Notes under the pieces: model-generated
What the model was told of the DNA's origin: nothing
Seen by the model: only the letters and a program-made list of their open reading frames with translations
Databases searched by the model: none
Source: Sphagnum compactum
Taxonomy: Eukaryota > Bryophyta > Sphagnopsida > Sphagnales
DNA length: 64,000 nt
Direction: 5' to 3'
Assembly (NCBI GenBank): GCA_965153455.1
Contig: OZ234503.1
Span: forward strand, 15,691,118-15,755,117
Shown here: positions 37,890-51,762 of the stretch, in pieces
Layout of the letters: every line of letters starts with the position of its first letter
Position numbering within the stretch: position 1 is the stretch's first letter
Program-made: the position numbers and the translations under genes

Positions 37890-40800
37890 TCAGTAGAAAA
37901 ATCAGTGCAATCACCATATGTGTTTTCACAGTCAACAGAAGGTGTACAAGGTAAATGAAGTGGAGTCAGTACAAATAATGTAGGGCGATTATGGATGTGG
38001 AGTAATCGGAAGATGAAATTTGTGACATTCATTCATAATGATGATGTTAAGTGTTTCCACGTGGCGGTACAAGGGACACATAAACTTATAATGATGGGCC
38101 ATATTAATTTCAAGGATCATGCGTTAATTAAAACACAATGGGAAAATGAAAAAATGAATGTGATAGGCAAGATGTTTAAGGATGAAAAAAAAGAGGTAAT
38201 CATCAAAAGCAATTTGCGTTTGTTGTTGGAAGTTGTGCGCATTTTCGAAGTTTTGGAGTTCACAGCAGTATGAATGTAAAAAGTGCAATTGAAAAATTAT
38301 AGCAAATAACAAGGGGAAAGGAAGTGTAGAGAAATGAGCACAAACGAAGGTAGGAAGAAGAAGCGAAATTGTTGAAAAAAACAAAAGTACAAAAGGAGTT
38401 GAGAAGAGCAGAGAGAGGAATGCTGAATATTTAGCCATTGGCTATAAGGTCATTGCCGCATTCATCTTCATCTTTGGAATGTGTAGGAAGGAAGGCATAT
38501 AATGTGAAGATATCGTTTGTGCAAATGATAATTCAAGACATAGATACAATTGGAACATCTTCAGTTGAATTTTTGCGCAGAAGCAGACAACATTGGCGTG
38601 CAAGAGAGCAAACATGATTAGGAGTTACATCAATAGATCCGGTGTACATTGAAGAATTGGAGGAAGACAAAGTTGAAAAGCATCATTTTGTGGAGGCACA
38701 AACAATGTAGAAGGATGCAAGGGAAGATAACGTTGTTACACAGGAAGAATAACTATTCACAAAAATGTAGTTGAACATCAAGTTACAGAGGTGCAAACAA
38801 TGGCAAAAGCACAACAAAGGCTGATGGAGATGGAGCAATATGAAGCGGCAATGGTAGCAAATAGAAGACACGCAATCCTGGATAGAGTTACACTTTTGGA
38901 GAAAGGTATTAAAATTCTAGATCCTGAGCATTTCATGTGGACATAGACGAAATAGAACTATGACAAACATATAGAGTGGATGGAGAACTGGAAGAATATT
39001 GATGTGGAAGAAGACTGGACTTCTAAAATAGGGCTTGTGCTTTTGTTTCTAATGGGGTGGGAAGCACCAATGCCTGATGTAATGTTGGAATTTTTTAACA
39101 CATTTTTTATCAAGGGGGTAGATATCTACTTTGGGCATAAGGATAAGGTGTATGTAATTGGCAAACAACTAATTGTAGATGTTTTTGAAATGTGTGTAGA
39201 AGGGTATGTAGAAGAACCAAAAGGACAAGTCAGTAGGTCATGAGCAGTTTAAACATTATAAAGTTGTAGACTTGCACCTACAAATTCTTCTACAAATCAA
39301 TGGAATGCAAAGAGTATGGGTCTATCATACTTTGTTAAATATCTTGCCATTATATCTATCATTTATCAGAGGGAGAAGGTATAATATTTTTGCAACAAAA
39401 ATGTTATTACATTGGTGAGAGCAGAAAAGGGGCATCATGTAAATTGGGCATAGATTATATTCAATAATTTGTGAAGTGAGCTAGATAGGTGGTATAAGTA
39501 TTTTAAGGAGAATATGGGGGATAAGAAAAATACTTGTCAATCTGCCTTGGTATTGGCAAAAATCTTTCAGTATCTGTTTGTGCATCAAAAGGACAATCCA
39601 TAGAAACCACCGGCCAAGGTTAAAATAACTAGGGAGGAGGTGCAAACAACACTAGAAAACAAAAAGAAAGCTGCAACAGATTTTCCAAGGAGTCTTTTCA
39701 AGAGGAAGAACAAAGTTGAGGAAGGAAGAACCTGAGGCTCAAGAGTGAAAAGGGATTAGGAGAGCCAAAATTTGCATAGAAAATGATGAAGGGTAGAATG
39801 GAACCATCTGCAATACCAACAGTGGTAAGGGTGGTGTCACCAGTGGTCCAAGCAGTTAGATAGACTGCATCAGTACCATAGATGGCATCTCCACATGAAA
39901 GACAGTCGAAGGAGCAAAGGCAAGAAATACCACAGATGATATCGCCACAGGAGAGACAACTGCGGGAACAAAGCTAGGAAATTAAGAGGGAACATGACAT
40001 AAGGTTTCCAGAGGGTGAGGAACATCTGCACTTTGAAGGGGATGTATGTGAAGATTGGATGGAAACCCTAGTGATGACATTCTTCATTTTGCACATTAAA
40101 ATTCTTTAAAATTCTTCATTTAGCACCTTGTCATAACATTCTTTACCCGCGAATGTTTACCAAATTACACTGGTTGATCTATAAAATTCTTTAAAATTCT
40201 TGCTTCTTTGGGCTTCCATAACATTCTCGCACCAAGAATGTCATAACTATGATGGAAACCATTGCAAGTCCAAAACATTTACAACATTTACAACAACATT
40301 TACAGTAACAACAACAACGAACACATGAAGGTTTACAAACTACTGAACTGTAGACAAAGAGAGTGGTGACCAACCTGCTTTTGAAGAGCTTAGACCAGCA
40401 GAATTATAGGTACCACCTAGTAGGCCAAAATTTGTAGAAGGATTCCCATTTGGATTTGATTTGGGGAGAAGAATGGTACAAGAGCTGGGATCATTTGTAG
40501 AAGAATCTAAAGATCCTATGACACAAACAAGTACACCAAAGTCTGTAGAGGAGGTAGCTATAAAAGTAATGAAAGTAGATAAGGCAGCTAAGTTATTTCA
40601 AACCATGGCAATTGTGAATATGAATATGGGGAATTTGACTCTAGAGGTAAACATAATATTGGTTACGGGGGAGAAGGAGAAGATAGTGTTACAAGAGGAA
40701 TTGGATAAGGAGAGAGAGTTCCAAAAGGGGTATAAGCATAATGTGGAAATTTGGAGGAAGGACAGGGCAGAGGCTGAGTAGAATAATAAAGTACTCATTA

Positions 40801-41890
40801 AAAAACTACAAGATGAGAATGAGGAGCTCGAAGGTAGCATAACACAACTGAAATCGCAAGATGGAGAACTGTAAAATTTAAGGCAGAAAGCTGAAATCTA
40901 CGAAACCACAAAGAAGAAGTCGACAAAAATAATTTTTTTCATAAGAAACAATAGGAGGCTTTTGATAGTCAGGTGAAAGAGATTGACTAAAAAAAAGAAG
41001 GGGAAGGAGAATGTTCTGACAAATTTGGAATTGATAAATCTAAATAATGTATTTTTGTTGTAGTATAAGGAGCTTAAAAGAAAGATAACAAAGGCAAAAA
41101 TAAAGCAGTTCATGGAGGACAAGGAGTATCAGAAAACTCTATAGCACATTTGGAGAAGGCATAGGAATAGAGGAAGATTTTGGATCCAGCTGGTATTAAG
41201 AAAAGACTAAAGGATTATGAACAAATGTTGTAGTATTATACACTGATGAGGACAAAGAACAAGATGAAGGACTCTGAGGCAAAATCTGAAGAATGGTGGG
41301 AGGTTGTAGAGGAATATTTTACAAAGGAGTTGGAAAAGAATCTGGCTTGGTATAGAGCTGATAAAAAAATTATGAGGTACAAGTTGGAAGCTTATCAAAT
41401 AAACTTTCCAGATTTCATTTGTGGTAGTCCAACAAGTACAGAAGTATCGGGTCGCGATGAAGATACAGAAGTAGGGCTCAATGGGACAACTCAAGAGGAG
41501 GAAATATAGACTAAGGAATCACATGAACTCAAAAGTGGAGCAGTTTAGGGGGAGGAGGTATAGCCAAAGATACCACAAGACCTTAGATGAGGGGGTCAGG
41601 AAGAAAAAGAATTAGAGGGAATTTAGGAACAGGAAAAGGTGGAGGCTCTTTTAGCACCAAAAAAGGAAATATCCAAGATACAACATATGGATATCGAACC
41701 ACAAATTGAATTAGTGGGGGAGGAGGTCGGAACTATAGAACAAAACGTAGATATAGAACCACTAGTTTTTGTGTATATTTGGATTACATCACTATGGTAG
41801 GGGAAACATATGTTTACAAGGATATAAAATATTATCATTTCATTTATGTCATTTTACAAGGATTTCGAGGACAAAATCCAAAGTATAGAA
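37890..41890 (+). other. Extra 3' region of the gypsy element with non-polymerase frames
   Basis: About 4 kb separates the integrase relic from the 3' LTR. Fragmentary frames on the element's strand lie at 37995-38273, 38980-39243 (MENWKNIDVEEDW, then LFLMGWEAPMPDVMLEFF), 40461-40781 and 41246-41509. The last two are rich in Lys/Glu, with coiled-coil character (EKEKIVLQEELDKEREFQK). Together they suggest one long additional protein broken by stops. Extra ORFs at this place are known from Athila and Tat-type elements, where they have been called env-like or aORF; which type this is cannot be told by eye. Confidence 0.6.
40074..40244. repeat. Short element with 11-nt inverted ends nested in the gypsy element
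   Basis: ATGACATTCTT at 40074-40084 is matched by AAGAATGTCAT at 40234-40244, enclosing AT-rich DNA with two copies of AAAATTCTTTAAAATTCTT. It could be a small nested foldback insertion. No target-site duplication was seen. Confidence 0.35.
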
Positions 41891-41897
41891 GGGGTAA

Positions 41898-42538
41898 TGT
41901 TAAGGGGGTAAGTTGAGTATGTGATTCGGGATGAACAAAATAGTTAGGATAGGGACTAATATGGGAACATTATTAATTTGAATTCTGAATTTTTGTTGTT
42001 TTGGATCATAATGATGTGACCTGGGATGGTTCAAAAGGGGGGAGAGTTTTGGAAAAGGGAGGGAAGAAGAAGAAGATGAAACAAAGATTTTTGTTTAGAG
42101 AAAAATAGGAAGAGCTGGAAGTACTTGCAATAAAAAACCATAAACTTTGTTTTGATATAGCACAAATTTTAGATGTTGTTTTGAGATTTTTTTCAACAAA
42201 ACATGGGATTACATTGTAATTTGGATTCATGTTTTTAGTAATATAGAAAAGCACCGAAATCTATAATGAATTTTATGTTCATCTTTTGTGTGAATTTTCT
42301 ATAGTGTTAGATTATGATGAAAAGAATTATAATCTTGTTTCTAGAATTTTTTTATAATGTATTCTGAAGTGCAGATTCTGGTTATATGAAATAACCATGA
42401 ATTTGATGTTGGAATGAATTGTAGTGTTAAGTTTGTTGAGACTTAAGATAGAAATAGTGAACACAGGCATGGGAAACGCAAATCTATTATTATAGTAGTG
42501 TGAAATATTCTATAGGAATTTAAATTTCAATTCTATTA
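41898..42538 (+). repeat. 3' LTR of the gypsy element
   Basis: Begins TGTTAAGGGGGTAAGTTGAG and ends TTCTATTA; the end is TACCA in the 5' copy, so the terminal CA has apparently mutated. It is followed by the target-site duplication AATAG. The two LTRs differ at many single bases plus indels, showing an old insertion. Confidence 0.88.
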
Positions 42539-42543
42539 AATAG

Positions 42544-45020
42544 AGTGTCAAAGATGGGTTTAACATAAAAGATTTTTTTTTTCTTGGTTCGGTTTACCAA
42601 CACTTTAACAACCTTTTCCTACTGTTACTACCACCAAATCACCTCAATTCCAAATGAGTTAACATTCTATTATTTTAATTTGTCCTTTGCCTAGCTCTAA
42701 CTTTGGAAATTTAACATTTGTTAGTCCCTCCTTTTAATGCACAAATTGTAAGATGGTGTTGATTTGCCATGGCCACAATTCAATGCATCAATCAACTTCA
42801 CTCATTGGTGTTGGCATATGCATTATCGCCAATGATCCCTTCCAACATCTTATTGATTTCAAACCTTGGGATAGATTTTTTAATCAACCATGCCTGTGTA
42901 AAATACTGAGTTTTTTTAATTGAAAACTTATAAGTTAATTATGATCAATTTATTGCAAACAAATTTTTTGAAAATTATGTGGTCATCAAAATGCTTACAA
43001 GTACAAAGGAATGTTGTAATCAATTTGTGGCATGGTGAGTGCCATTTTACCTTAAACAAGCCTTGAGACTTCCTTTGGTAGCTTGTTGTTTGGTATGTCC
43101 ATTTGATGATGAATCTCCTTTGCATTTGTGTTTGAAGAAACCATCATGCATTGCAGTTGACTTGAAGTTCAGTGGTTCTAAGTTGGAATAGTCGAAGTTT
43201 ATAGAATTGGTGCAAGTGCTAACACTTCTTTTGAATTTGAAAGATTAATTCATATGGGTGGAACTTGTAGCATTGCATGATGAAAAAAAAAAATAACAAT
43301 ATGCATTTCTTTTTCAAACTAACTTGCTGTAATTTAAAGAACTTGAGATGCAAGAGGTGAAATGTTTAAAACTATTTCTCTCGATAATTCATGAAAATCT
43401 GCAGGTATTGTTTAATTTTGGTTATGATGCTAGAATTCAATTTTGTGCTCTCTTTTCTTAGCTTTGCACTTGTGACCTTGGTGTTGAAGAATTTCAATGT
43501 AGCTTTCCTCATTCATGTTTCTATTGGAGAAAATTAAAAACATGCACACAACAAAATAATAATGCCATAAACAAACATCTTAAAACTTTATAGGAAAAGA
43601 AACAATGATGTGGCATAAAGGTGTAAAACGTAATGTATTGAATCTCATCGCAATTCCTTGTGCATTACTTATTTCCATAAAAGGTGATAGCTCCAAAAAA
43701 AGATGGTGATAAATAATAACAAGTTGTTCAATTGAGGGAATCATAAGACAAGATCCCCAAATTGGAATTGTTGTTAAGTTTTTCAGGTCAAATAAAATAA
43801 TGTTCAAATCCATTTATTCAATAATATTGTGTCCCATGCTTCCTTTTTAAACTCCTATAATTTTTCCAAATTTGTGATCCTATTGGTCGAAATTGTAATC
43901 AATGAGTAGTTGGTTCAATTGGTGTATTAAGATATGTGTGGTCACCAAATGTTAATGTGGAATTCTACACACTAAGATTCAATGTACATGTTCTTGATGT
44001 AATTCCATTGAATGAATAAAATAGTACCAGAAGTAAATATTTATAATGTTTAAATTTTATTAATAACCAATATTAATAACTTAATAGTTTGGTTTCAAAA
44101 ATCAAACTTGGTCTAAGTAACCCAGACCAAAATTGATGGTTGACCTTCAATTCGAGTCCTTTTTCTAATCAACAATAAACATTCATGTCCTAATAAACTA
44201 ATTCAAATTTAAACTAACTATCGATTAATACAACTAGTATTTAATTACCATATTAACTAATTGACATTTATGAGATAATATCTACACAAGTGAAATAGGA
44301 AAGTTTTATAGGAATAAAAATGGTAATTACTACCTAACAAGGTAAAATAATTTATAACTTATTATAAAAAATGGGTTCACATTGTACAAAGGATTTTATG
44401 GGAAAAAAAATCCTCAAATTCACCATAATTGGAAGAAAATAAGGTTGAAGTCACCATTTTAAACTATATGTTCTTGCAACATTCCAACACATAGCAAGGT
44501 TTCAAAAAAAAATTAGTTTTGTCTCTCACATGTAGCCCAATTTTATTAAGACCTCTTGTGAAGGATCACCAATACTACTTCAATAATAACATAAATTACA
44601 ACACTCATGAGATCAAAATTGTGTACATAATGAAAGACCATTATTACAAATGCTTAAAAGCTTAAAGTTATACTACACCCATTTTACATGTTACCATTGG
44701 GCTTCTATCCTTTTCTTTCAAAATTGTTCCAACATTGACTTGCAAAATTAACAATGGAATCAACATAAACAAACATGGTTAAACTAATTCTCAAGAATTT
44801 ATTTTGAACAAACCATTTGCAAAGACTTCATTGTAATTTCAAAAACATGTGTCACACACATAATTGTTTCACAACATAGTGCAAGTTTACAACATGTAAA
44901 ACCAAATTTGTAAAATGTTAAATAACTTTCCATATCTTCAACATCAATGTTCTTCATACCAAAATATGGACATACTATAAATGCTTATAAAATGAATGTT
45001 ACATATATGTATTTGGAGCA
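42544..45020. other. AT-rich intergenic interval
   Basis: No gene recognised. Short minus frames (42928-43125, 43580-43813) have no familiar content. The right end is downstream of the P450 stop and should contain its 3' untranslated region. Confidence 0.4.
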
Positions 45021-45025
45021 TATCA

Positions 45026-48000
45026 TTATGAGGTTCGACTAGGTGTCAAGCTTCTTATAATGAGTTGTACACCAAATTTTGGGCTGTGAAGAAAAAGATT
45101 TGCTGGACAATGTTTATAACTTGGAGAAACTGAAAGTTGGAAGCGTGACAACACAGTAGCAATTACAACTTTTGATTCCATTAAGGAAAAGTTTTGGCCA
45201 AGGCAATTTCGGGGCCCAAAAGCAAAAGGTATGAAACTTTGTTGATGTTGACAAGCTTTTGACACACCTTTCGCAAACCTATTGGGATCAAACTCCATCA
45301 CATTCTCCCCCCATAGTTTAGGATCATGGTGCATATGTAGAACTGGAATTTCCAAGATTAAGCCCTTAGGCACGAAAATGTCTCCTAGTTGCATATCCTT
45401 TGATGCCAACCTTGTTAGTTGTGGAAGAATAGGGAATAATCGGTGCACTTCGTTCAATATCATCCCCACCTATTCAAAAAATGTGATTTGAGAACAATTT
45501 GAACCATGTGGCAAAATTGATACCTAAACCCTTTTGTGCATTTGACTTGGTATTTACATATAAGATTTATGCATAACCATGTAACTTTGTGCTTTGATAA
45601 ACACACAACATCTTGATTGATACCTTATTACTAATGCAAAAATGTTGTTGAATCATTTAAATTCATTCAACTTTGAAGCTTCTAGTTAGTTTGGATACAT
45701 TCACTTTATGTCTTTGGATCCATCTATGCCTAGTTCTCATTTATGATGGAAGTATTACCATTTGACATATATATAATTTTGTAAAAATTATTCAAATTGA
45801 ATAACATTTGAAAGTTATAAAAATTAGGTACTCACAATTTTCATTTGGTTGAGCTTTGTAACATCAATTTCATTGTTGAAACCACAAACCTCCCAAACTT
45901 CTATTCGGGCACGTTCTTGCCATTCGGGGTATTCAGCTAGAAGCAACATTGTCCATGTCAAATGTGAAGTCGTCGATGCATAGCCTGCTAGAAATAATGT
46001 CTTGCATTCATCAACAAGATTTTGCATGTTTAATTGGCATGTAGTCCCATCAAGACCCTTCCTCTTGTAATTGTTAAAATGAGTTGACATCATCAAATCC
46101 AAGATGTCCTTCGCACAAAAAGATTCGTCTACTCTTGCTTGTTCTTGTCGAATTTGAATGACTTGTTTAAGTATTTTTTCATTTTTGTGTATTAATTTGG
46201 AAATTTCTCGATTTCTTGGAATGGGAAAAAACCTGCAATGAAGGAAAAAACATCTTTTTAAGTCCTTGTACGAAGCAAAGTTTAAATGTAATACAAATAA
46301 ACTTGTTGAGTATTTCCTTTTCAATGAAGTGTAATTTGAACTTTCTAAAAAAATTGTGGCTTGCATAAAATTGGATTTTTCTTTTTAAATATGCTTCAAC
46401 TAAGTGCAACACAAACATGTGGGTTAGTTCCATGAAGAACATAAACAACATATAGTTACCATTAACCATGTGTAAGATGATGATTTTGAAGATTGTGGTA
46501 TTAACCAAAATGTACATTGTTGTACGCTAATTGGAGGCCCATTCAAACATCCACATGTATGACAATATGACACATTGCATCTTCATGAAAAAAAGAAAAA
46601 GAAAGAAAGAACCTAAATCCAGGTAAAAAAAAGAAAGGATTCTTGATAGCTTCAATAATATTGCAAACAAGGGCTTCCATTTGTTGAAACATTTGTTGTC
46701 CCTCCTTGTAGTTGTTGCCAAAGGTTGTGTGGGAAATGATGTGTGACGTTATGGTGCTCATGTCATTCTTGATTTCCAATTGAGTTGAACCTCCTCCATC
46801 TTGTACTTTTTGTTCCCATGTATCCAACACTAATGTGGTAGCCTTCACCATTGTATTAACCATTCCCTACAAACCCTCACAAGTAAGTTTCAGTGAAACA
46901 TTTTGAAGAATTAATATATGGGTGATTTTTGGGAATCTATCATATAATCCTCCTTGAACAATTCTAGAGAAAATTAAAGAGACAACTACATCATTTGTTT
47001 CTTAATAACTACCTTCATATTTATAATTACCTAACTCATTTGCGCCTCCCACCAACATGGATATGAAAAAAAAAATGAAAATGTGTTTTTTCATATCCAT
47101 TAAATTTATTTTAATTCAAATTAAATTTGACATAAATGACGACGAATTATTGAAAATCATGTGAAAACATAAGAATGAAATAAAATAGTTGATCTCCATT
47201 GGTAGTGCGAGCAACATGGAACCCAAATTTACAATAGGATTGAAAATTTGTATTTCCCCCCAACATGCCCCATCTTCTTGCCTTGATTTATCCTAATTGA
47301 ATGCAATCATTCATGTGCCAAAGACCAATAATATGAAATTTTGACTTTTGTTCATTAGGCACATGAAGCCATTGTCTATTTACTTGGTAAAAGTGAGGAA
47401 TCTCAACTTGTGAATAATTGTGGGTTTAAATTAGGGCTAAGTTCATGCACAAATGCTACCAATGATAATTACCAATTACTTACTTGGATTTGAAGAGTAA
47501 ATTCTAGTGATCTTGAAGACGCATGGTTTTGAATGAGAGTTGAAAAGGGAAGATTATGAACAAAATGTTAGTTTTTGTTAATATGTTACATTTTAATTTG
47601 GTTGAAATAATGATATGAATTGTTTAACTATATTCACAAGTAATTGTAAGACCTAAATCTAATAATTACTATTAACTTGTGCCCCCATGATTTCATTTCC
47701 ACCCATAAGGATTTTATGTTTTTCAATAACCTTTTGGTCTAGGTCATGATGCTAAAAGGGGCATTGAACTAGGATGAAACTTGCAATACTCTAATTATTT
47801 TGAATGTCACCACCAACAAAAAATGATTTCATCGCACCTTACTTTGAAAGGTTCAAAGCACACAAAAAAATGATTCCATTGCAAACTTTAAAAGTGATTT
47901 GAAAATTTGAAAAATCCTTTCCCAACACATTGGATCATATTATTACTAATGCAACTATCTTCATGTCTAAAAGTTTTACATTTGAATCCATAATTTTTCC

Positions 48001-49124
48001 CACTTAATAGAATTTTTTAATCATCTTTGTTATTAATGGTTTGGAATGGCACCTTGAGGGCTTCATGACGAAAAGCATGCTCCATAATTTGACGACGCTC
48101 GGTCCAATCTTTACCATTCAATGTGAACAATCCTTCTCCAAAGAAAGCAAGCTTTAATATGATATTTATAGGATCTTTGTAATATAACTTGTTTGATAAG
48201 ATTTCTTTCACAAGATTTGGATCTGTCACAACAATTCTAAACTTGGGGCCAAGAGAGTAAAAAAATTTGTCACCTGCACATTTGTCACAAAACCAAAGGC
48301 ACATCAAATAACAACCACAATTGAAAATAAACGGATCAAGGTTTAAAGTTTTATGAATCATTTGGAAACAAGTGCATACTAACAAGTAGGAGAGTTTAAG
48401 GTTGGATTTTAAAAAAAATTGTGCTGTTAACTAACTATAAAGTTCATTCCTTTTCCACTATCAATCTTGACATTATATTCAATATAACATTAGTACATGT
48501 AAATGGGTTTAAGACTATTGTTTAATGATAGAAAAGTTCAATTGTATGACATAAATTGAAAAGGTTTTCTATATCATTTCATGAAAGGAAGTTGTAAACA
48601 TCAATTTTCACAAGCCTAATGGAAAACACAAATATAGATTATTGAGATAATGTTTGATAACCTATGTAAACAAAAATAAATAAATCATAATTTGTTCAAC
48701 CTCAAGAATTTGACCATATCGTGAACATATGAAAACCTTATAATTATGCACCTTAAGGGTAACATGGTGTAGTTGGGTTACCATATTTTTGAGAATACAA
48801 AGCATATTGAGGAAGGATTCGAGATTCAATATCAAAGTTTCGAATGCCCAAATCCTTCAATAATTCTTCATCACGAAACTTTCTGACTTCTTGCATGTTT
48901 CCCGCTAATATGTGAAACGTCTTAGGGCCCTTCCAACCTTGTTTCTCCATGATGCGTCGCAATCTTCTTGGCTTCCACCACAAGTATACGATTAGTGAAT
49001 GAACATTGTGAAGAATTGCCACCACAACCAAAGTTGTTACCACAAGTGCTAATGATCTCCATGTTACAACTTGCCCTTGAATCAACTCCATAGGATTGTT
49101 GATGGAACTCATTGTTGAAGCCAT
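45026..49124 (-). CDS. Cytochrome P450, CYP72 clan, complete
   Basis: Exons on the minus strand are 49124-48782, 48273-48053, 46866-46613, 46232-45836 and 45469-45026. GT/AG borders and phases all agree, giving 552 residues without a stop, normal for a plant P450. An N-terminal membrane anchor (about 20-45) is followed by a Trp- and basic-rich linker and KQGWKGPKTFHILAGN. The ExxR motif is EVHR (412-415), the PERF-type motif is FDPNRF, and the haem loop is FAFGPRNCLG (487-496) with the Cys494 ligand. The I-helix reads LAGYASTTS (354-362), so the usual acid-Thr pair (AGxE/DT) is Ala-Ser. Helix and sequence style fit the CYP72 clan (CYP72, 709, 734 relatives), ER-anchored monooxygenases of terpenoid, hormone or fatty-acid metabolism; substrate unknown. 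Exons 1-2 are duplicated at 25-27 kb. Confidence 0.88.
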
Positions 49125-50484
49125 TTGCAGTGTTCCACCCTCTACTTTGATGAGCTTTTTTGAAAGCTAGAAGATGAATTCAAGCAATTATGTCACTTTC
49201 CAAAAGGAGACGTATCTGGGGGACTTAGAGTGAACACTGCGCTAAGTAGACTTTTGAGGGAAGCATTTGATCACACATGATTGCTGCCTATGTCATCCTT
49301 TGGAATTGGTAGTGGGATATATACCTGTTTTTGTAGGGGGAATCCAGGTGGTGGTCTTGGATGTAGTGGGTGGGTGCGTGGGCCATATGGAAACTACTCC
49401 ACTTCTTTTCTTGTCCCTCCCACTTGTTTGTTGCAGTAAAGTCCGAAAGCTTCAGAGTCATATTGGGGTGCATTTGGGACGGGTCATAAATCTGACTCAC
49501 AACCTGTTTGTCTTACTTGATAATTGTTAATTGATAATTGCTAGAATAGCTTACCCTAAGGTTAGTCTCATCATTAAAAATAGTGAAATTAAATTTTGTG
49601 AAAATATGACATTGGCATCTTGAAAATGATCATAACTATCATAGGCTACACTCTGAATAATTTCACAACTCATATCACAATATTATAGGAGATGATGGAA
49701 AATATATATAATTTCAAAACTGAAAAACGAATTCATTTTTTGAAAAATAAATAAAAATTGTTTTGTTAATGTGGAAACTGACCCTATGGTACTGGGTGAT
49801 GTCAAAGTTGCCTTGGGTTAACCAGCATCTACACCGGTACAATGGTAAAAATCCCATACTTTTTGGTGTGGCTTCTACAGGCCTTGTTACTTCTAACAGT
49901 CACACGGATCAGTGTAATTATCCTAGCTTTTGGTGTGTGTGTGTATTACACAAAATGGTTTTCTTGGTATTTTCTGTAGCATCAATTAACCAAAAAAAAA
50001 ATCAAATTGATAAATTCAAAAAAAGAATCTTAAAACTGTTTTTCAAACTATTTTTTCAGCAAATTTTACTCAATTTATCTACATTAATTACAACTTTTTC
50101 TTTAATTTTGTTGTATATTGTAGTCATGCTCTTAGTGATAGGCTTTTAAAAAGGAGTTGGACCATTGCTGTATATTGTTCCTTCTATTGAATTCTACCGA
50201 TGATTTTTTTTTTGGAGAAATCAGTATATTGATGAATTTTTGGAATTTATCGGATGGTCATCCCTGGACATTTCCAGAGACAATTCAAAAGACAGCAATC
50301 TCATTTTCAACCCTAATTACCTCATTTCTCCCCTAATAACTACCTCCATTTTATAGCTAGTTCACTTTTTTTCCTACCCACCAACATGAATATGGAAAAA
50401 AAAAAATTAACATGTGTCTTTTCATGTCCATGAAATGTGTATTAATCTACTATATAAATTCAGTAAGTCTGTTTGTGACGGACA

Positions 50485-50590
50485 TTTTGGGGGGTGGGGG
50501 AGGGAGATACCTGGTGAAGGAGCGGGTGACAGGTGACAGGGCGAGGAGGGGCCAGCACGGGGTGAGAATCGGGCGGGGGGGGGGTCAGCA
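50485..50590. repeat. G-rich stretch upstream of the P450
   Basis: A strongly G-rich block (GGGGGGTGGGGGAGGGAG, later an unbroken run of about 10 G at 50575-50584) within AT-rich DNA. Several G runs lie close enough for a G-quadruplex on the plus strand. Confidence 0.6.
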
Positions 50591-51024
50591 CGGGCGGTTT
50601 TCTGAGTTTTACCTTGTCTTTCTTTTTTCCTGAGCCGCTCCACTGCTATTACATAGATTTTCACTGCTCCTACCTGTCCAGCTGCTATAAACCTCTCGAA
50701 CCTTGTGTATTAAATGTTAAGATTCAGCATTCGTACTGAGTTTCAGCATTCCATATTGAGATTTAATAAAATTTCCTTACTTTACGGATACCACTAAAAG
50801 ACGGGTTAGGGGGCGAAAGGAGGCCCAAAGATGGTGAATTTGTGGATATCACTAATACCCACCCGGGTGAGGGGGAGCTTGATGGGTGCATTATGCACTG
50901 GGTTCACACTAGTTTAAATTAAATAGACATTGATATAAATAATGATGAATTATTGAAAACCATATGAAACCATAAGAAAAAAAGAGTAAAAGTTAATCGT
51001 CACACAGCAGGGAGCCCAAATAGA

Positions 51025-51760
51025 TAGGCACCCCAGCTCTTGGAAGGGGGTATGGGACCAGGCAAAAAATGGTGGCCAACAGTATTGGAAACAAAAGTTA
51101 CATGCAGCCAATGACGGGCTCAGTGTGCACTAATGAGGGGGGAGGAATTTTTTCCTTTTGCTTTTGGGGCGGGCGGGGGGGGTGTCATGCCATTAGGCCA
51201 GGCCAAAAATGAAGACAAACAGTTTTGGACAAAAGTTCCATGCAGCCAATGAATGAACGGCTCAGCATGGACTCATGAAGGGTCCAGTTTTTCTCTTTCG
51301 GGGAACCAGGGGGGAGGAATCTTTTGCTTTTTTCCCTTGTTCCCATCGTGTACCCTATGTGTTCCCATGAGTTTTGCCTAGTTCCCAATTTGTTCCCCAA
51401 ATCGTTCCCAATAGCACCTCACTTTTATCGCATGATGTTTTGCCCAAACTTCAGCTCTCATGTATATCAACTGAAAAGGTGAGCCATAGGGAGCACATTT
51501 GTTTCTTTTTTCCAGCTAGGGGTCCAAAGAGGTGCTTCCTATTGGGGAGTGCCCAGTGTTCCAAAAAAATTGGTGATGGGCCAATCAACATAACCCCTTA
51601 ACAAAAAAGTGTGAGCGCACCCATGAAGCAATTGATATGAACCACAATAGGTAGGTAGGGTGTTCTTAGGAAGGGCTACTAGTCCAGGCGAAAAATAGTG
51701 GCAGCCAATTATAGGAATAAAATTTCCATCCAACTAATGAGAAGTCACGTCATGGAGTGA
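51025..51760. repeat. Cluster of degenerate short repeats
   Basis: A motif series, AAAAATGGTGGCCAAC...TTGGAAAC...TTACATGCAGCCAATGA...CTCAG...CACTAATGA, appears at about 51065-51140. It recurs in altered form at about 51205-51285 and 51690-51765, and once in copy A near 28307-28365. The extra copies in copy B suggest local amplification of a small repeat. Confidence 0.5.
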
Positions 51761-51762
51761 AG

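Larger units (their letters stand above)
30213..42543 (+). mobile_element. Ty3/gypsy LTR retrotransposon, decayed, full length
   Basis: A 12.3-kb element is bounded by two LTRs (30218-30780 and 41898-42538), each beginning TGTTAAGGGGG. It is flanked by the perfect 5-bp duplication AATAG (30213-30217, 42539-42543). Between them run gag, protease, reverse transcriptase, RNase H and integrase relics in the Ty3/gypsy order (integrase after RNase H), then about 4 kb of extra sequence before the 3' LTR. AGAAGGGG at 41887-41894, just before the 3' LTR, fits a polypurine tract; no primer binding site could be matched to a tRNA. Stops and lost catalytic residues in every domain show it is immobile. 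Size and the 3' extra region suggest the Athila/Tat side of gypsy elements, but I did not test this. Confidence 0.9.
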
